Source: DASZQL01 sp964391865 (lineage in GTDB: Bacteria; Planctomycetota; Phycisphaerae; Phycisphaerales; UBA1924). From it: a DNA stretch of 64,000 nt. A program made the translations under genes and the position numbers. Below, piece after piece: positions 45,405-54,227 of this stretch (the stretch's first letter is position 1; every line of letters begins with the position of its first letter). Under the pieces are notes generated by a model. It was given only the letters and a program-made list of their open reading frames with translations. It was not told where the DNA came from and did no database searches. Location: NCBI GenBank assembly GCA_964391865.1, contig CAYMNQ010000001.1, forward strand, positions 62,001 through 126,000. The letters run 5' to 3'.

Positions 45405-45698
45405 ATGCTCGCCATGTTCGGACTCCCCGGCGGAATGGAATGGCTGATCCTGCTCGCGCTGGGGCTGCTGCTCTTCGGCCGGCGCTTGCCCGAAATCGGG
45501 CGCGCGATGGGGCGTACGATCGTCGAGTTCAAGAAGGGCGTGAAGGGGATCGAGGACGAGGTGGACGGCGCCAGCGTGCAGACACCCGGGTCCCCCGCGC
45601 GGGTGTCGCCTGCAAACCGCGCGAGCCTGCCCGCTGATGGCGCGCCGCCTGCGGCCGAACGGCGCGTGAGCACCTCCGAGAGCGTTGAGACGCAGTGA
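45405..45698 (+). CDS. tatA: Sec-independent translocase TatA/TatE-type protein
   Basis: 97 aa. Short N-terminus, membrane helix (about residues 9-25, GMEWLILLALGLLLFG), the FGRRLPEIGRAMGR amphipathic helix with the conserved Phe-Gly hinge and Lys-rich FKKGVKGIEDEV, then a disordered tail. Forms the pore component of twin-arginine export in the inner membrane. GGA(ACC)GGAG precedes ATG 45405. No tatB or tatC is adjacent. A TTGACT hexamer at 45321 may be part of its promoter, but no well-spaced -10 was found. Confidence 0.9.
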   Translation: MLAMFGLPGGMEWLILLALGLLLFGRRLPEIGRAMGRTIVEFKKGVKGIEDEVDGASVQTPGSPARVSPANRASLPADGAPPAAERRVSTSESVETQ

Positions 45699-45716
45699 GC
45701 GGGCCGTGCTCGTCGA

Positions 45717-46931
45717 TCACGCGCTCTTGATCGCGTCCATGCTCTGCTGATCGAGCTTGATGACCACCTCGGGCGAGCCGTGCCCGCCGCGCGGTGCGCG
45801 GACCGTGGTCTGCGCTCCGCGTGCGATGAGGTTCATCGCGCTCGCCATCTTTGCCAGATCATTGCCGATCTCACGCCGCGCCTGATCGACGAGGTGCGCG
45901 ATCGATTCGGGGAGTTCGTCCGGTGCGCAGTCTTCGAGAAGGACCTTGCGCCAGGGTTCGAGCTTCGCCGACGCGTCGTTCACCTGTCGCGCGATGTCGC
46001 GGAGTTCGCCGAGTGTCGTACCCGCGCGGCGGGTGAGCGTCTCCGCCTGATCGACCACCCGGCGCGCGTCGGCGGCACAGATGTTCAGCCGATCGCCGAT
46101 CGCGCCCGCTTCGCCCGCGACGTCGCGCGCCTCGGCCAGCCGCTCGCTCAGCGAGCGCTCGGTGACAGAGCACGCACGGATGCCCTCGCGCAGCGCCTGA
46201 TCCAGCGCCGATTGCCGGGCCGCGACCTGATCGACCAGCGCCAACGAGCCCTCCAGCGTGGTGGTCAGCCGCGCCGACGCAAGATCCGCCTCCTGCCGGG
46301 CGGCGGCGAGGCGTTCCTCCGTCTCGCGCGCCTCGGCGAATGAACTCAGCACCCGGTGCGACAGCCCCGCCAGACCCGTACCCGACGCTTCATCGCCCAG
46401 CACGCGGTCGGCCCGCTGGGTGGCGGCTTCGAGTTCGCTGAGCCGCGCCATGGCGCTGACGCCCGACGCCGCCGCGCGGCGCTGCAGTTCGCCCACGAAC
46501 TCGTCGAGCTTGGCGTCGAGCTTCTTCTGGAATGCGCCGACCGCGCTCGCGACGACGCGATCCGCCTCCGCTTCAAACCGTGCGGCGACGCGCGCATGAT
46601 CCGCCGCCTTGTTCATCGACTCTTCGAGCTCGCTGGCGCGCTGGTTCACCGCGCGGAGCAGCTTGCCCGCGAGTTCCGCCTGCTCCTTGCCGCGCTTGCC
46701 CGACTCCTTGAGTTCGGCGAGCGCCGCGTTGCCCTCGTGCGCCGCGGCGCGGAGAGCGGCCGTCTCGCTCTGCAGCTTGTCCATCATCTGGCGCAGGCGC
46801 GACGAATACTCCTCGAACGCCGACTGGTCAATCACACGCGGCGAGAGGAAGACGGACTCCGCAGAGGGCGCGCTGGAGTTGGCAGCGAGGCCGGGTGTTG
46901 AAGGGGTCGCGGGCTTGGTCAACTCGGGCAC
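45717..46931 (-). CDS. Coiled-coil protein, unknown function
   Basis: 404 aa, almost wholly helical with long heptad stretches (residues ~35-340, for example SSRLRQMMDKLQSETAALRAAAHEGNAALAELKE). No membrane segment or signal peptide. Composition resembles methyl-accepting or chromosome-associated coiled coils, but no domain hallmark was found. The GTG start at 46931 has GGAAGGAG 7 nt upstream. Divergent from the rluB-like gene across a 175-bp spacer. Confidence 0.65.
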   Translation of the reverse strand: MPELTKPATPSTPGLAANSSAPSAESVFLSPRVIDQSAFEEYSSRLRQMMDKLQSETAALRAAAHEGNAALAELKESGKRGKEQAELAGKLLRAVNQRASELEESMNKAADHARVAARFEAEADRVVASAVGAFQKKLDAKLDEFVGELQRRAAASGVSAMARLSELEAATQRADRVLGDEASGTGLAGLSHRVLSSFAEARETEERLAAARQEADLASARLTTTLEGSLALVDQVAARQSALDQALREGIRACSVTERSLSERLAEARDVAGEAGAIGDRLNICAADARRVVDQAETLTRRAGTTLGELRDIARQVNDASAKLEPWRKVLLEDCAPDELPESIAHLVDQARREIGNDLAKMASAMNLIARGAQTTVRAPRGGHGSPEVVIKLDQQSMDAIKSA

Positions 46932-47094
46932 GGCTGGCTCCTTCCGTCAGCGGGCGGGCGCGCCGCCACCGGCTCACGCCGGGCGCGCTTGGGCCTCTAT
47001 CGGCCAAAACCCGACCGCGACTGGAACTTCGTTGATGAGTGGTTTACCTCTCGGTTCCAACGCCTGTCCACGCTCGGGAATCGTTGGGTCCTCG

Positions 47095-47100
47095 TACACT
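47095..47100 (+). promoter_or_regulatory. -10 box of rluB-like gene (leaderless geometry)
   Basis: TACACT ends 6 nt before the GTG at 47107. Confidence 0.5.
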
Positions 47101-47106
47101 AGCCCC

Positions 47107-48420
47107 GTGCCCGCACAAGACCACACCCCCGACACCCTGAAAGATTCCTCCCGCGGCGAACGCCTGCACAAGTACCTCGCCGACATCGGCGTCGCGTCTC
47201 GCCGCGCGTGCGAAGCGATGATCGAGCAGGGGCGCGTGCGCGTGAACGGGCGCGTCGTCCGCGAGATGCCCGTCTGGGTCGACCCGCGCGAGGACCGCAT
47301 CGAAGTCGACGGCGACGTGCTCTCCCGTCCCGCGCGCGAGGGCGAGCGCCCCGGATCGGGCAACGCGAACCGCGCTGGCGCCAAAGGCGCGCGGCATGTC
47401 TATGTCATGCTCAACAAGCCGCGCCACACCGTCTGCACCGCCAGCGACCCCGACGGTCGGCGGACGGTGCTTGATCTGGTGAACCATCCCTCCGGCGCGC
47501 GGCTGTACCCCGTCGGTCGGCTCGACTACGACACGATGGGGCTGCTGATCCTCACCAACGATGGCGAACTCGCCAACAAAATCACTCACCCGCGCCACGG
47601 CATCCACAAGACGTACCGCGCGGTGGTGAAGGGGTCGCTCAGCGATGAAGACGTCGCGGCGCTCGAACGCGGCATCTATCTCGCCGAGCGCAAGGAAGGA
47701 AAAACCACCGGCGCGGCGCGCACGGCGTCGGTCAAGATCGACATCGTCGGGCGCGAGACCAGCCGCACGGTGCTCGACATCACGCTCCCCGAAGGGCGCA
47801 ACCGGCAGGTGCGGCGCATGCTCGCGAAGGTCGGCTGCCCGGTGAAAAAGCTGATGCGCATCCGGCTCGGCCCGCTGAGCCTGAAGGGCGTGAGCCTCGG
47901 GAAGTGGCGCGAATTGACGATGACGGAGATCGGCATGCTCCGCTCCGCCGCCGAGGGGAAAAAGAAGATCAAGGGCACCGCCCGCGCCGAGCCGGCGGTG
48001 CGGAAGAAGCAGCCGCTCTACTTCGATCGCTCGGCGACGATGGATGCTGCGGGTGATGAACGCGCTCCGGGACGCGATCGGCGCGGTGCGCCGATGCGTG
48101 CTGAGCGCGGCTCATCGCGCGATCGACCCCGCCGAGAGCATGATCGCGCGGGCCGCCCCCAATCACCCGCGCGAGATCAGCGCCCCTCGCGCCCAAGCCC
48201 GAAGCCAGCGCGCCCGGCGGCGCAACCGAAATCTGCGCCCGCACGGCAGGCACCCGCATCCCCCGCGCCGCGTGCGGCCCCCGCATCGCCCGCGCCGAAG
48301 CCCAAGCGCTCGGGGCACCCGCTCTTCGGACCTGCCAAGAAGGGCCCCGCGGGCCCCAGACCCGCACGCCCGACGCGGGACCCGCGTGCACCGCGCCCGC
48401 CACGGAGCCGCGGGCGATGA
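47107..48420 (+). CDS. RsuA/RluB-family pseudouridine synthase
   Basis: 437 aa. S4 domain (RLHKYLADIGVASRRACEAMI, residues ~18-70), catalytic domain with VMLNKPRHTVCT, the active-site Asp in YPVGRLDYDTMGLLILTNDG, and LPEGRNRQVRRMLAKVGCPVKKLMRIRLG. Modifies uridine in rRNA (RluB or RsuA type). About 150 extra C-terminal residues are disordered and very rich in Arg, Pro, Ala and Lys, as in some RluB proteins. The stop codon overlaps the next start (ATGA), implying coupled translation with the YihY gene. Confidence 0.9.
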   Translation: MPAQDHTPDTLKDSSRGERLHKYLADIGVASRRACEAMIEQGRVRVNGRVVREMPVWVDPREDRIEVDGDVLSRPAREGERPGSGNANRAGAKGARHVYVMLNKPRHTVCTASDPDGRRTVLDLVNHPSGARLYPVGRLDYDTMGLLILTNDGELANKITHPRHGIHKTYRAVVKGSLSDEDVAALERGIYLAERKEGKTTGAARTASVKIDIVGRETSRTVLDITLPEGRNRQVRRMLAKVGCPVKKLMRIRLGPLSLKGVSLGKWRELTMTEIGMLRSAAEGKKKIKGTARAEPAVRKKQPLYFDRSATMDAAGDERAPGRDRRGAPMRAERGSSRDRPRREHDRAGRPQSPARDQRPSRPSPKPARPAAQPKSAPARQAPASPAPRAAPASPAPKPKRSGHPLFGPAKKGPAGPRPARPTRDPRAPRPPRSRGR

Positions 48421-49739
48421 GCGCGCCGTCGAAGCCGCTCGCGATCATCCGCTCGATCCCCGCGATGGGGATGTACCTCGCCCGGCGGCTGGCGCGCGAC
48501 CGCGCGCCGGAGATGGCCGCCGCCCTCGCGTACCGAACCATCTTCAGCCTGATCCCGGTGCTCGTCATCGCGCTGGTTCTGCTCAAGGCGTTCTTCGGCG
48601 AGCAGAGCATCCGTGACGGTTTCAAGTCGCTGATGGAGTTCAGCGGGCTGCAGGAGATCGCGCTCAGCGGGGGCGAAATGCCCGCCGAGCCTGGAACGGA
48701 CCCGAAGTCTTCCGGCGAGAACGAGACGGCCCAGGCGCTCAGCGCCTGGATCGAGCGCTTCGTGAATAACGCGGTGTCGCGCATTTCCGGGCTGAACTAC
48801 GGCGCGATCACGCTCGTCGGCGCGGCGCTGCTCGTGTACTCCGCGATCTCGCTGCTCATCTCGATCGAGCAGACCTTCAACGCCGTCTGCCGGGCGGCCA
48901 GCGGGCGACGGCTCGGCGCGCGCCTCACCGTGTACTGGACACTGTTGACCCTCGGCTCGATCGCGCTGATCAGCAGCTTCTCGCTCACGCAGTGGTACTC
49001 GCGCCAGCTCACGGAATTGCCCGATTGGGCCGCGTGGGCCACGCGCCCGCTGCAGCTCAGCGTCACCGTCGGCATCACCTGGCTGCTGCTGATCCTGGCG
49101 TACACGCGGATGCCCAACGCGCGTGTGCGTCTGCGCCCCGCGGCGGCGGGCGCGTTCGTCGCCGCCGTCATGTGGGAATTTCTCAAATGGGGTCTTTCGT
49201 GGTTTGTGCAGAACATGACGGGCGGGCAGGTGGCGATCTACGGCGCTCTCGCGCTCATCCCCCTCTTCGTCATGTGGGTCTACATCACGTGGCTCATCGT
49301 GATTCTTGGGCTTGAGATCGCGTGCGTGCTGCAGTTTTCCGGGCCGCGCGTGCTCGCGGGCCGCTTCGGCAAGCCTGGAACGGGGATGTACGACCCCAAC
49401 GCCGCCCTTCTGCTGCTGCGCGCCGTGGCCCGCGATTTCAACGCCGGCCGGCAGCCCAGCGCGCCGGAACTCGCACTCCGCTGCAGCATGCCCGAAGAAG
49501 TCACCGAGCAGATGATCGAGCAGTTAATCCGCGCGGGCCTGCTCGTGCGCCTGCAGGGCGACGCGGACGAAGCGCACGTGACTCTCGCCCGCCCGCCGAG
49601 CGCGATCAAACTGTCGGCGGCCCTTGCCGCCGTCGACCCGCTCTTCGAGCAACCGGCGGACGAAGACGCGGTGATCCCCGCCCTCCGCGCCCGCCAACTG
49701 GCCGCGGTGGGCGAGCAATCCCTCGATTCGCTCGTATGA
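48417..49739 (+). CDS. YihY/BrkB family membrane protein
   Basis: 440 aa. Six hydrophobic helices in the first ~300 residues and the family signatures PEMAAALAYRTIFSLIPVLVI near the N-terminus, LLVYSAISLLISIEQTFNAV and VQNMTGGQVAIYGALALIPLFVMWVYITWLIVILGLE. The C-terminal ~130 residues look like a winged-helix domain (PEEVTEQMIEQLIRAGLLVRL). The family (UPF0761) was once called ribonuclease BN in error; transport-like roles are suspected but unproven. Translationally coupled to the upstream pseudouridine synthase. Confidence 0.85.
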   Translation: MSAPSKPLAIIRSIPAMGMYLARRLARDRAPEMAAALAYRTIFSLIPVLVIALVLLKAFFGEQSIRDGFKSLMEFSGLQEIALSGGEMPAEPGTDPKSSGENETAQALSAWIERFVNNAVSRISGLNYGAITLVGAALLVYSAISLLISIEQTFNAVCRAASGRRLGARLTVYWTLLTLGSIALISSFSLTQWYSRQLTELPDWAAWATRPLQLSVTVGITWLLLILAYTRMPNARVRLRPAAAGAFVAAVMWEFLKWGLSWFVQNMTGGQVAIYGALALIPLFVMWVYITWLIVILGLEIACVLQFSGPRVLAGRFGKPGTGMYDPNAALLLLRAVARDFNAGRQPSAPELALRCSMPEEVTEQMIEQLIRAGLLVRLQGDADEAHVTLARPPSAIKLSAALAAVDPLFEQPADEDAVIPALRARQLAAVGEQSLDSLV

Positions 49740-49901
49740 ATCCGTGGCATTCAACGAGACGCGCCGCGCAAGCAAGCGCTTTTCATTCAACAACGCAAAC
49801 GCTCGCTCACGCATCGCGTCTCGTTCCGAAATCACCAATCAACCGCTGTATCCCCGCCGCCCCGTGAACCGATAATCTAAAGGATTTGCCCCCATTTCAA
49901 T

Positions 49902-49964
49902 TTGATGCCTTGATGCCTTGATGCCCAATGCCTGTTCCCTGATGCCTGATCCCTTCCTCCCCCC
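49902..49964. repeat. Octamer/heptamer repeat up to the aminotransferase start
   Basis: Three exact TTGATGCC units (49902-49925), then degenerate copies ending GATCCCTTCCTCCCCCC immediately before the ATG at 49965. The same ending, GATCCCTTCCTCCCC, precedes the fmt ATG at 57450. Confidence 0.8.
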
Positions 49965-50876
49965 ATGCTCATCTACCTCAACGGCCAATTCGTCCCTGCC
50001 GAGGAAGCCCGCATCTCGGTCTTCGACCGCGGCTATCTCCTGGGCGACGGCATCTACGAGGGCATCCGCACCAGCCGCGGCGTGATCGTCGCGCAGCAGC
50101 AGCACACCGATCGCATGCGCGCCGGGCTTGACGAGTGCCGCATCCCCACCAGCGGGCGCGAGGGCGAGTACTTCGATCCGGGCGAGATGGCCCCGCTCAC
50201 GCGACAACTCCTCGAACACAACCGCGACACCATCCCCACGGGCGACGCCGCCGTCTACTGGCAGGTCACCCGCGGCGTGCCGGCGCCGGGTCAACCGCTC
50301 CGCGCCCGCGTGCTGCACGGTACAACCACGCCGGGCGTCTTCGCGTTCGCCACCCCGGCCGCGCCAGTTGACTCATATGTCAAGCCGGTTGCCCGCCGCG
50401 CCGCGCTGCGCCCGGATACGCGCTGGACCCGCGGGCATGTGAAATCCATCTCGCTGCTCGGCTCCGTGCTCGCGGCGATCGAAGCCGACGAGCAGGGCTT
50501 TGACGACGCGATCATGCACCGGGATGGGCTGATCACCGAGGGCGCCGCCACCAACGTCTTTCTCTCGAAGGCAGGGCGGATCTCCACACCCAGTCTGTCG
50601 AGTGCGCCGATGCTCGCCGGCGCAACTCGGGCGCTGCTGCTCGGCGCCGATCCCTCGATCATCGAGAAGCCCATCACCGTCGACGAGCTACTCACCGCCG
50701 ACGAAGTGATGCTCGCCGGATCGTACACGATGGTCGTCGCCGTCACGCACCTCGACGGCAAGCCCGTGGGCGCGGGCGTCCCTGGCCCGGCGGCGACGAA
50801 ACTGCTGGCGACGCTGGTGCAGGCGATCCACCGCGACACCGCCGCCACCGCGCGTGCGGCGGCCGCCCACATATAG
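49965..50876 (+). CDS. Class IV aminotransferase (BCAT/D-amino acid type)
   Basis: 303 aa, PLP-dependent fold-type IV enzyme. Begins LIYLNGQFVPAEEARISVFDRGYLLGDGIYEG, the family's N-terminal block; the Schiff-base Lys is in RGHVKSISLLGSVLAA; DDAIMHRDGLITEGAATNVFL supplies the phosphate/cofactor Glu; ADEVMLAGSYTMVVAVTHLDG closes the site. Branched-chain, D-alanine or aminodeoxychorismate lyase activities all share this pattern. Cytoplasmic. The start codon is abutted by tandem repeats and lacks a ribosome binding site. Confidence 0.87.
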   Translation: MLIYLNGQFVPAEEARISVFDRGYLLGDGIYEGIRTSRGVIVAQQQHTDRMRAGLDECRIPTSGREGEYFDPGEMAPLTRQLLEHNRDTIPTGDAAVYWQVTRGVPAPGQPLRARVLHGTTTPGVFAFATPAAPVDSYVKPVARRAALRPDTRWTRGHVKSISLLGSVLAAIEADEQGFDDAIMHRDGLITEGAATNVFLSKAGRISTPSLSSAPMLAGATRALLLGADPSIIEKPITVDELLTADEVMLAGSYTMVVAVTHLDGKPVGAGVPGPAATKLLATLVQAIHRDTAATARAAAAHI

Positions 50877-50934
50877 ACATTCATCAATATCAGCGCCTAG
50901 CATCCCCCCGCCGGCGCTGCGGCCCGAACCGGGC

Positions 50935-50940
50935 TACGAT
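50935..50940 (+). promoter_or_regulatory. Candidate -10 of the glycosyltransferase gene
   Basis: TACGAT 30 nt before the ATG at 50971, followed by GGAAAGG at a good ribosome-binding distance. No -35 recognised. Confidence 0.3.
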
Positions 50941-50970
50941 CCCATCCCCGGCAGCGGAAAGGCGGGCTTG

Positions 50971-51738
50971 ATGCGCTACCTCGTCGCCATCCCGACGTAC
51001 AACGAGCAGAGATACGTCGCGCGCGTGCTCCGCCGCGTGCGCGAATTCGCCGAACACGTCCTCGTCATCGACGACGGCTCGACCGACGGCACGCCGTGCA
51101 TCCTCCCCCAGTCGCCTGTCGAGGTGATTCGCCACGCCGTCAACCGCGGCTACGGGCGCTCGCTGATGGACGCCTTCCGCTGGGCCGCCGTCGATGACTT
51201 CGAGTGGGTCATCACCATGGACTGCGACGAGCAGCACGAGCCCGAAGCGATCCCCCGCTTCGTCGAAGCGATGAAGCGCAACACCCACGACATCATCAGC
51301 GGCTCGCGCTACCTCGAGAACATGGACGGCGACGACAGCCCGCCCGCCAGCCGCCGGCGCATCAACGCGATCATCACCCGCGAAGTCAACGAGCGCCTCG
51401 GGCTGCGCATCACCGACGCGTTCTGCGGCTTCAAGGCGTACCGCGTCTCCGCCCTCCAGCGCCTTTCGCTTGACGTCAACGGCTACGCCTTCCCCATGCA
51501 GTTCTGGGTGCAGGCGGTCGCGGCAGAACTTCGCATCACCGAGATCCCCGTGCGCCTGATCTACAACGACCCCAACCGCACCTTCGGCGGGCCGCTGAAC
51601 GACGACGAGGTGCGGCTTGCGCACTACCGCGAAGTCTTCGAGAACGAGATCGCCCGCTGCGCTGATCGACTCCCGGCAAGCGCGCCGAGCATGGCCACCG
51701 CCCGCGGGTCGTGCGGCACGGAGTGTGCCAGCGGATGA
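50971..51738 (+). CDS. Family 2 glycosyltransferase
   Basis: 255 aa, GT-A fold. YLVAIPTYNEQRYVARVLRR, VLVIDDGSTDGT, NRGYGRSLMDAF, ITMDCDEQHEPEAI (DxD-like DCDEQ) and SGSRYL follow the order of GT2/DPM1-like dolichol- or undecaprenyl-phosphate sugar transferases. No membrane helix at the C-terminus, so soluble or peripheral. ATG with GGAAAGG upstream. The downstream gene overlaps by 4 bp (ATGA), so the two are translationally coupled. Confidence 0.85.
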   Translation: MRYLVAIPTYNEQRYVARVLRRVREFAEHVLVIDDGSTDGTPCILPQSPVEVIRHAVNRGYGRSLMDAFRWAAVDDFEWVITMDCDEQHEPEAIPRFVEAMKRNTHDIISGSRYLENMDGDDSPPASRRRINAIITREVNERLGLRITDAFCGFKAYRVSALQRLSLDVNGYAFPMQFWVQAVAAELRITEIPVRLIYNDPNRTFGGPLNDDEVRLAHYREVFENEIARCADRLPASAPSMATARGSCGTECASG

Positions 51739-53099
51739 GCGGCGGCGTCGCGCACGAACCCGCGATCCGCGTCACGCTCGACCCCGCGCCGGCGTCGTGG
51801 CCCGCCAGCGCCGCCGAGCATTTCAAGACGATTTCCCCCGAAGCCCGCGCCTTCCGCGCCGAACTCGGGCTGCCGACCGATCGCCCGATCATCATGGCTG
51901 GGCACCAACTGGCGTTCTGGCATGCGGGAATTCTGGCGAAAGTGATCGCGACCGCCGCGACCGCGCGGCACACGAACGCCGCCAGCGCCTGGCTTTGGGT
52001 CGATCAGGATGAGCACGAATTCTCGACGATCCGCGTGCCCATCCGCGGCGCCGACTCCCGCCTCCGCGCCGCCACATGGGCCCTCGCCGACGCGCCCGCG
52101 GAAGGATTGGCGGTCGCGTCGTGCCCCGCCCTCAAGCCGCGCCGCTTCGACGCGGGCACTCCAGCGCTCCCGAGCGTCCGCGAAGGGATCGACCGCATCA
52201 ACAGCGCGCTGAGCGCGCACGCCACCGAAACGTCCGCCGCGCGCCAGATCGCAATCGCGGTGAACGACCTGCTCGATCCGCTCTCCCGCGCGGATCACGC
52301 GCTTTTCGCCACGGCGCTCGCGCGGACCGCGCTCTACTCGAAGCTGGTCGAGCGGATGGCGAGCGACCCCGCCGCCTGCATCCGTTCGTACAACACCGCC
52401 GTCCGCGCGCACCCCGAAGCACACCTCACGCCGCTGAACGAACAACACACGGCGGGCGTCGAATTGCCGCTGTGGATCATCGAGCCGAACCGCCCGCGCG
52501 CCCGCGTGTACTCAACCACGCTCGCGCGGGCCAACCCCGCAACGCTCGCCCCGCGTGCCATCTTCATGACGGGCCTGCTCCGCCTCGCGGGGTGCGACCT
52601 CTTCATCCACGGCACGGGCGGGCGGCACTATGAAGCCGCCACCGAACAGTGGTTCCGCGACTGGCTGGGCGTTACGCTCGCGCCGATGGCGGTGGCGACC
52701 GCCGATGTGCCGCTGCCGCTCGACGCACCGCAAGTGACGCCCGCCGACGTCGCCGCCGCGCACTGGTCGGCCCACCGCGCCGAGCACGACCCGCGATTGC
52801 TGCGCGACGACCGCGCCGCCGCCGACAAGCAGCGTTTCATCGATCAGATCACCGCGGCGAAACTCGCGCACGCCGACCCGCTCCCCCACTACCGCGCCAT
52901 GCACGCCGCCCTCGCCGAGTACCGCGCACGGCATGCTCCTGAATTGAGCGCACTCCGCCATCGCGCTGGCGAGTTGCGAGCGGCGAGCGAGGAAGCCGCC
53001 CTCGCCGCCGATCGAACGTGGGCGTTCCCATTCCACAACGCGCACTCACTCGGCACGCTGCGGCAACACATCTCGCGCTCAGTCGCAGACGCACGCTGA
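51735..53099 (+). CDS. BshC-like protein
   Basis: 454 aa. The section RPIIMAGHQLAFWHAGILAKVIATAATA followed by ASAWLWVDQDEHEFSTIRVP parallels the TGQQ-GL-GP.YT and W.A.EDHDF blocks of BshC, the putative cysteine ligase of bacillithiol synthesis. A further motif, CDLFIHGTGGRHYEAATEQWF, lies near residue 300. The match is partial and no bshA or bshB lies beside it, although the preceding gene is a glycosyltransferase of a different family (GT2, not GT4). Start chosen from the ATGA overlap. Confidence 0.5.
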   Translation: MSGGVAHEPAIRVTLDPAPASWPASAAEHFKTISPEARAFRAELGLPTDRPIIMAGHQLAFWHAGILAKVIATAATARHTNAASAWLWVDQDEHEFSTIRVPIRGADSRLRAATWALADAPAEGLAVASCPALKPRRFDAGTPALPSVREGIDRINSALSAHATETSAARQIAIAVNDLLDPLSRADHALFATALARTALYSKLVERMASDPAACIRSYNTAVRAHPEAHLTPLNEQHTAGVELPLWIIEPNRPRARVYSTTLARANPATLAPRAIFMTGLLRLAGCDLFIHGTGGRHYEAATEQWFRDWLGVTLAPMAVATADVPLPLDAPQVTPADVAAAHWSAHRAEHDPRLLRDDRAAADKQRFIDQITAAKLAHADPLPHYRAMHAALAEYRARHAPELSALRHRAGELRAASEEAALAADRTWAFPFHNAHSLGTLRQHISRSVADAR

Positions 53100-53145
53100 G
53101 TTCACGCCGCAAACCGCACCCCGCCCCCCCACACCGCTCCTCCCC

Positions 53146-53151
53146 TACAAT
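53146..53151 (+). promoter_or_regulatory. -10 box of obgE (leaderless geometry)
   Basis: TACAAT ends 6 nt before the ATG at 53158; the upstream sequence is C-rich with no Shine-Dalgarno or -35. Confidence 0.55.
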
Positions 53152-53157
53152 CCCCCA

Positions 53158-54189
53158 ATGTTCATCGATCGCGCGACCATCAAAATCAAAGCCGGCGACG
53201 GCGGCGACGGCGCCGTCTCCTTCCGCCGAGAGAAGTACATCCCCAAGGGCGGGCCCGACGGCGGTGACGGCGGCAACGGCGGCAGCGTCATCGCCCGCGC
53301 CGATCCCAACACCAACACACTCCTCGACTACCGCCACAAGCACGAGTGGAAAGCGAAGAACGGCGACCGCGGCGGCACCACCGATTGCACCGGCGCCTCC
53401 GCCCCCGACATCATCCTCAACATGCCGGGCGGCACGCTCATCTTCGACGCCGATACGGGCGAACTCCTCGCCGACCTGAAGCCGGGCGACGAAGCGATCA
53501 TCGCGAAGGGCGGCATCGGCGGGCGCGGCAACGACCGCTTCAAAACCTCGACCAACCAAGCCCCGCAGACCGCCGAGGCGGGCACGCCGGGCGAGACGCG
53601 CAACCTGCGCCTCGAACTCAAGCTCATCGCCGATATCGGCCTGCTCGGCAAGCCCAACGCGGGGAAGAGCACGTTGCTCGCCGCCACCACGCGCGCCACG
53701 CCCAAGATCGCGTCGTACCCGTTCACCACGCTCTCGCCGCAGTTGGGCATCGCGGAACTCGACAGCGAGCGCCGGCTCGTCATCGCCGACATCCCGGGGC
53801 TGATCGAGGGCGCTAGCTCCGGCGCGGGGCTGGGGCACGACTTCCTGCGCCACATCGAGCGCACCCGCGTGCTCGTCCACGTGCTCGAGATCGAGCCCGC
53901 CGACGGCTCGGACCCCGTGGCGAACTACCACATGATCCGCAACGAGCTCTTCCGTTACAGCCCGCTGCTGGCGGAAAAGACCGAGATTCTTGCGGTGAAC
54001 AAGATCGACCTCCTCATGGGCGACGACGATGTGAAGACCGCGATCGACCTGCTCCGCGCCGGGCTGAAGCTCGGGCGCGACGTTGAGATCTACCCCATCA
54101 GCGGCGCGACCGGGCAAGGCACGCGCGCCCTGCTCGACGCGTGCTGGCGCGCCCTGCACGAGTCCCCCGCCGCCGCACCGTTCGAGTGA
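53158..54189 (+). CDS. obgE: Obg family GTPase
   Basis: 343 aa, complete. The glycine-rich Obg fold occupies residues 1-158 (AGDGGDGAVSFRREKYIPKGGPDGG, GGIGGRGNDRFKTSTNQAP). The G domain follows: G1 GKPNAGKST, G2 region TTLSPQLGI, G3 DIPGL, G4 NKID. Essential GTPase that binds the 50S subunit and links ribosome assembly to stress signals. It lacks the OCT/C-terminal extension of some homologues. Ends at a hairpin shared with convergent kdsB. Confidence 0.95.
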   Translation: MFIDRATIKIKAGDGGDGAVSFRREKYIPKGGPDGGDGGNGGSVIARADPNTNTLLDYRHKHEWKAKNGDRGGTTDCTGASAPDIILNMPGGTLIFDADTGELLADLKPGDEAIIAKGGIGGRGNDRFKTSTNQAPQTAEAGTPGETRNLRLELKLIADIGLLGKPNAGKSTLLAATTRATPKIASYPFTTLSPQLGIAELDSERRLVIADIPGLIEGASSGAGLGHDFLRHIERTRVLVHVLEIEPADGSDPVANYHMIRNELFRYSPLLAEKTEILAVNKIDLLMGDDDVKTAIDLLRAGLKLGRDVEIYPISGATGQGTRALLDACWRALHESPAAAPFE

Positions 54190-54203
54190 TTGCGGGTTCG
54201 TGC

Positions 54204-54227
54204 CACTGACCGGTCCTCCGGTCAGTG
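54204..54227. terminator. Bidirectional terminator between obgE and kdsB
   Basis: Perfect 10-bp stem CACTGACCGG / CCGGTCAGTG with a TCCT loop, 15 nt past the obgE stop and overlapping the kdsB stop codon. Confidence 0.65.
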
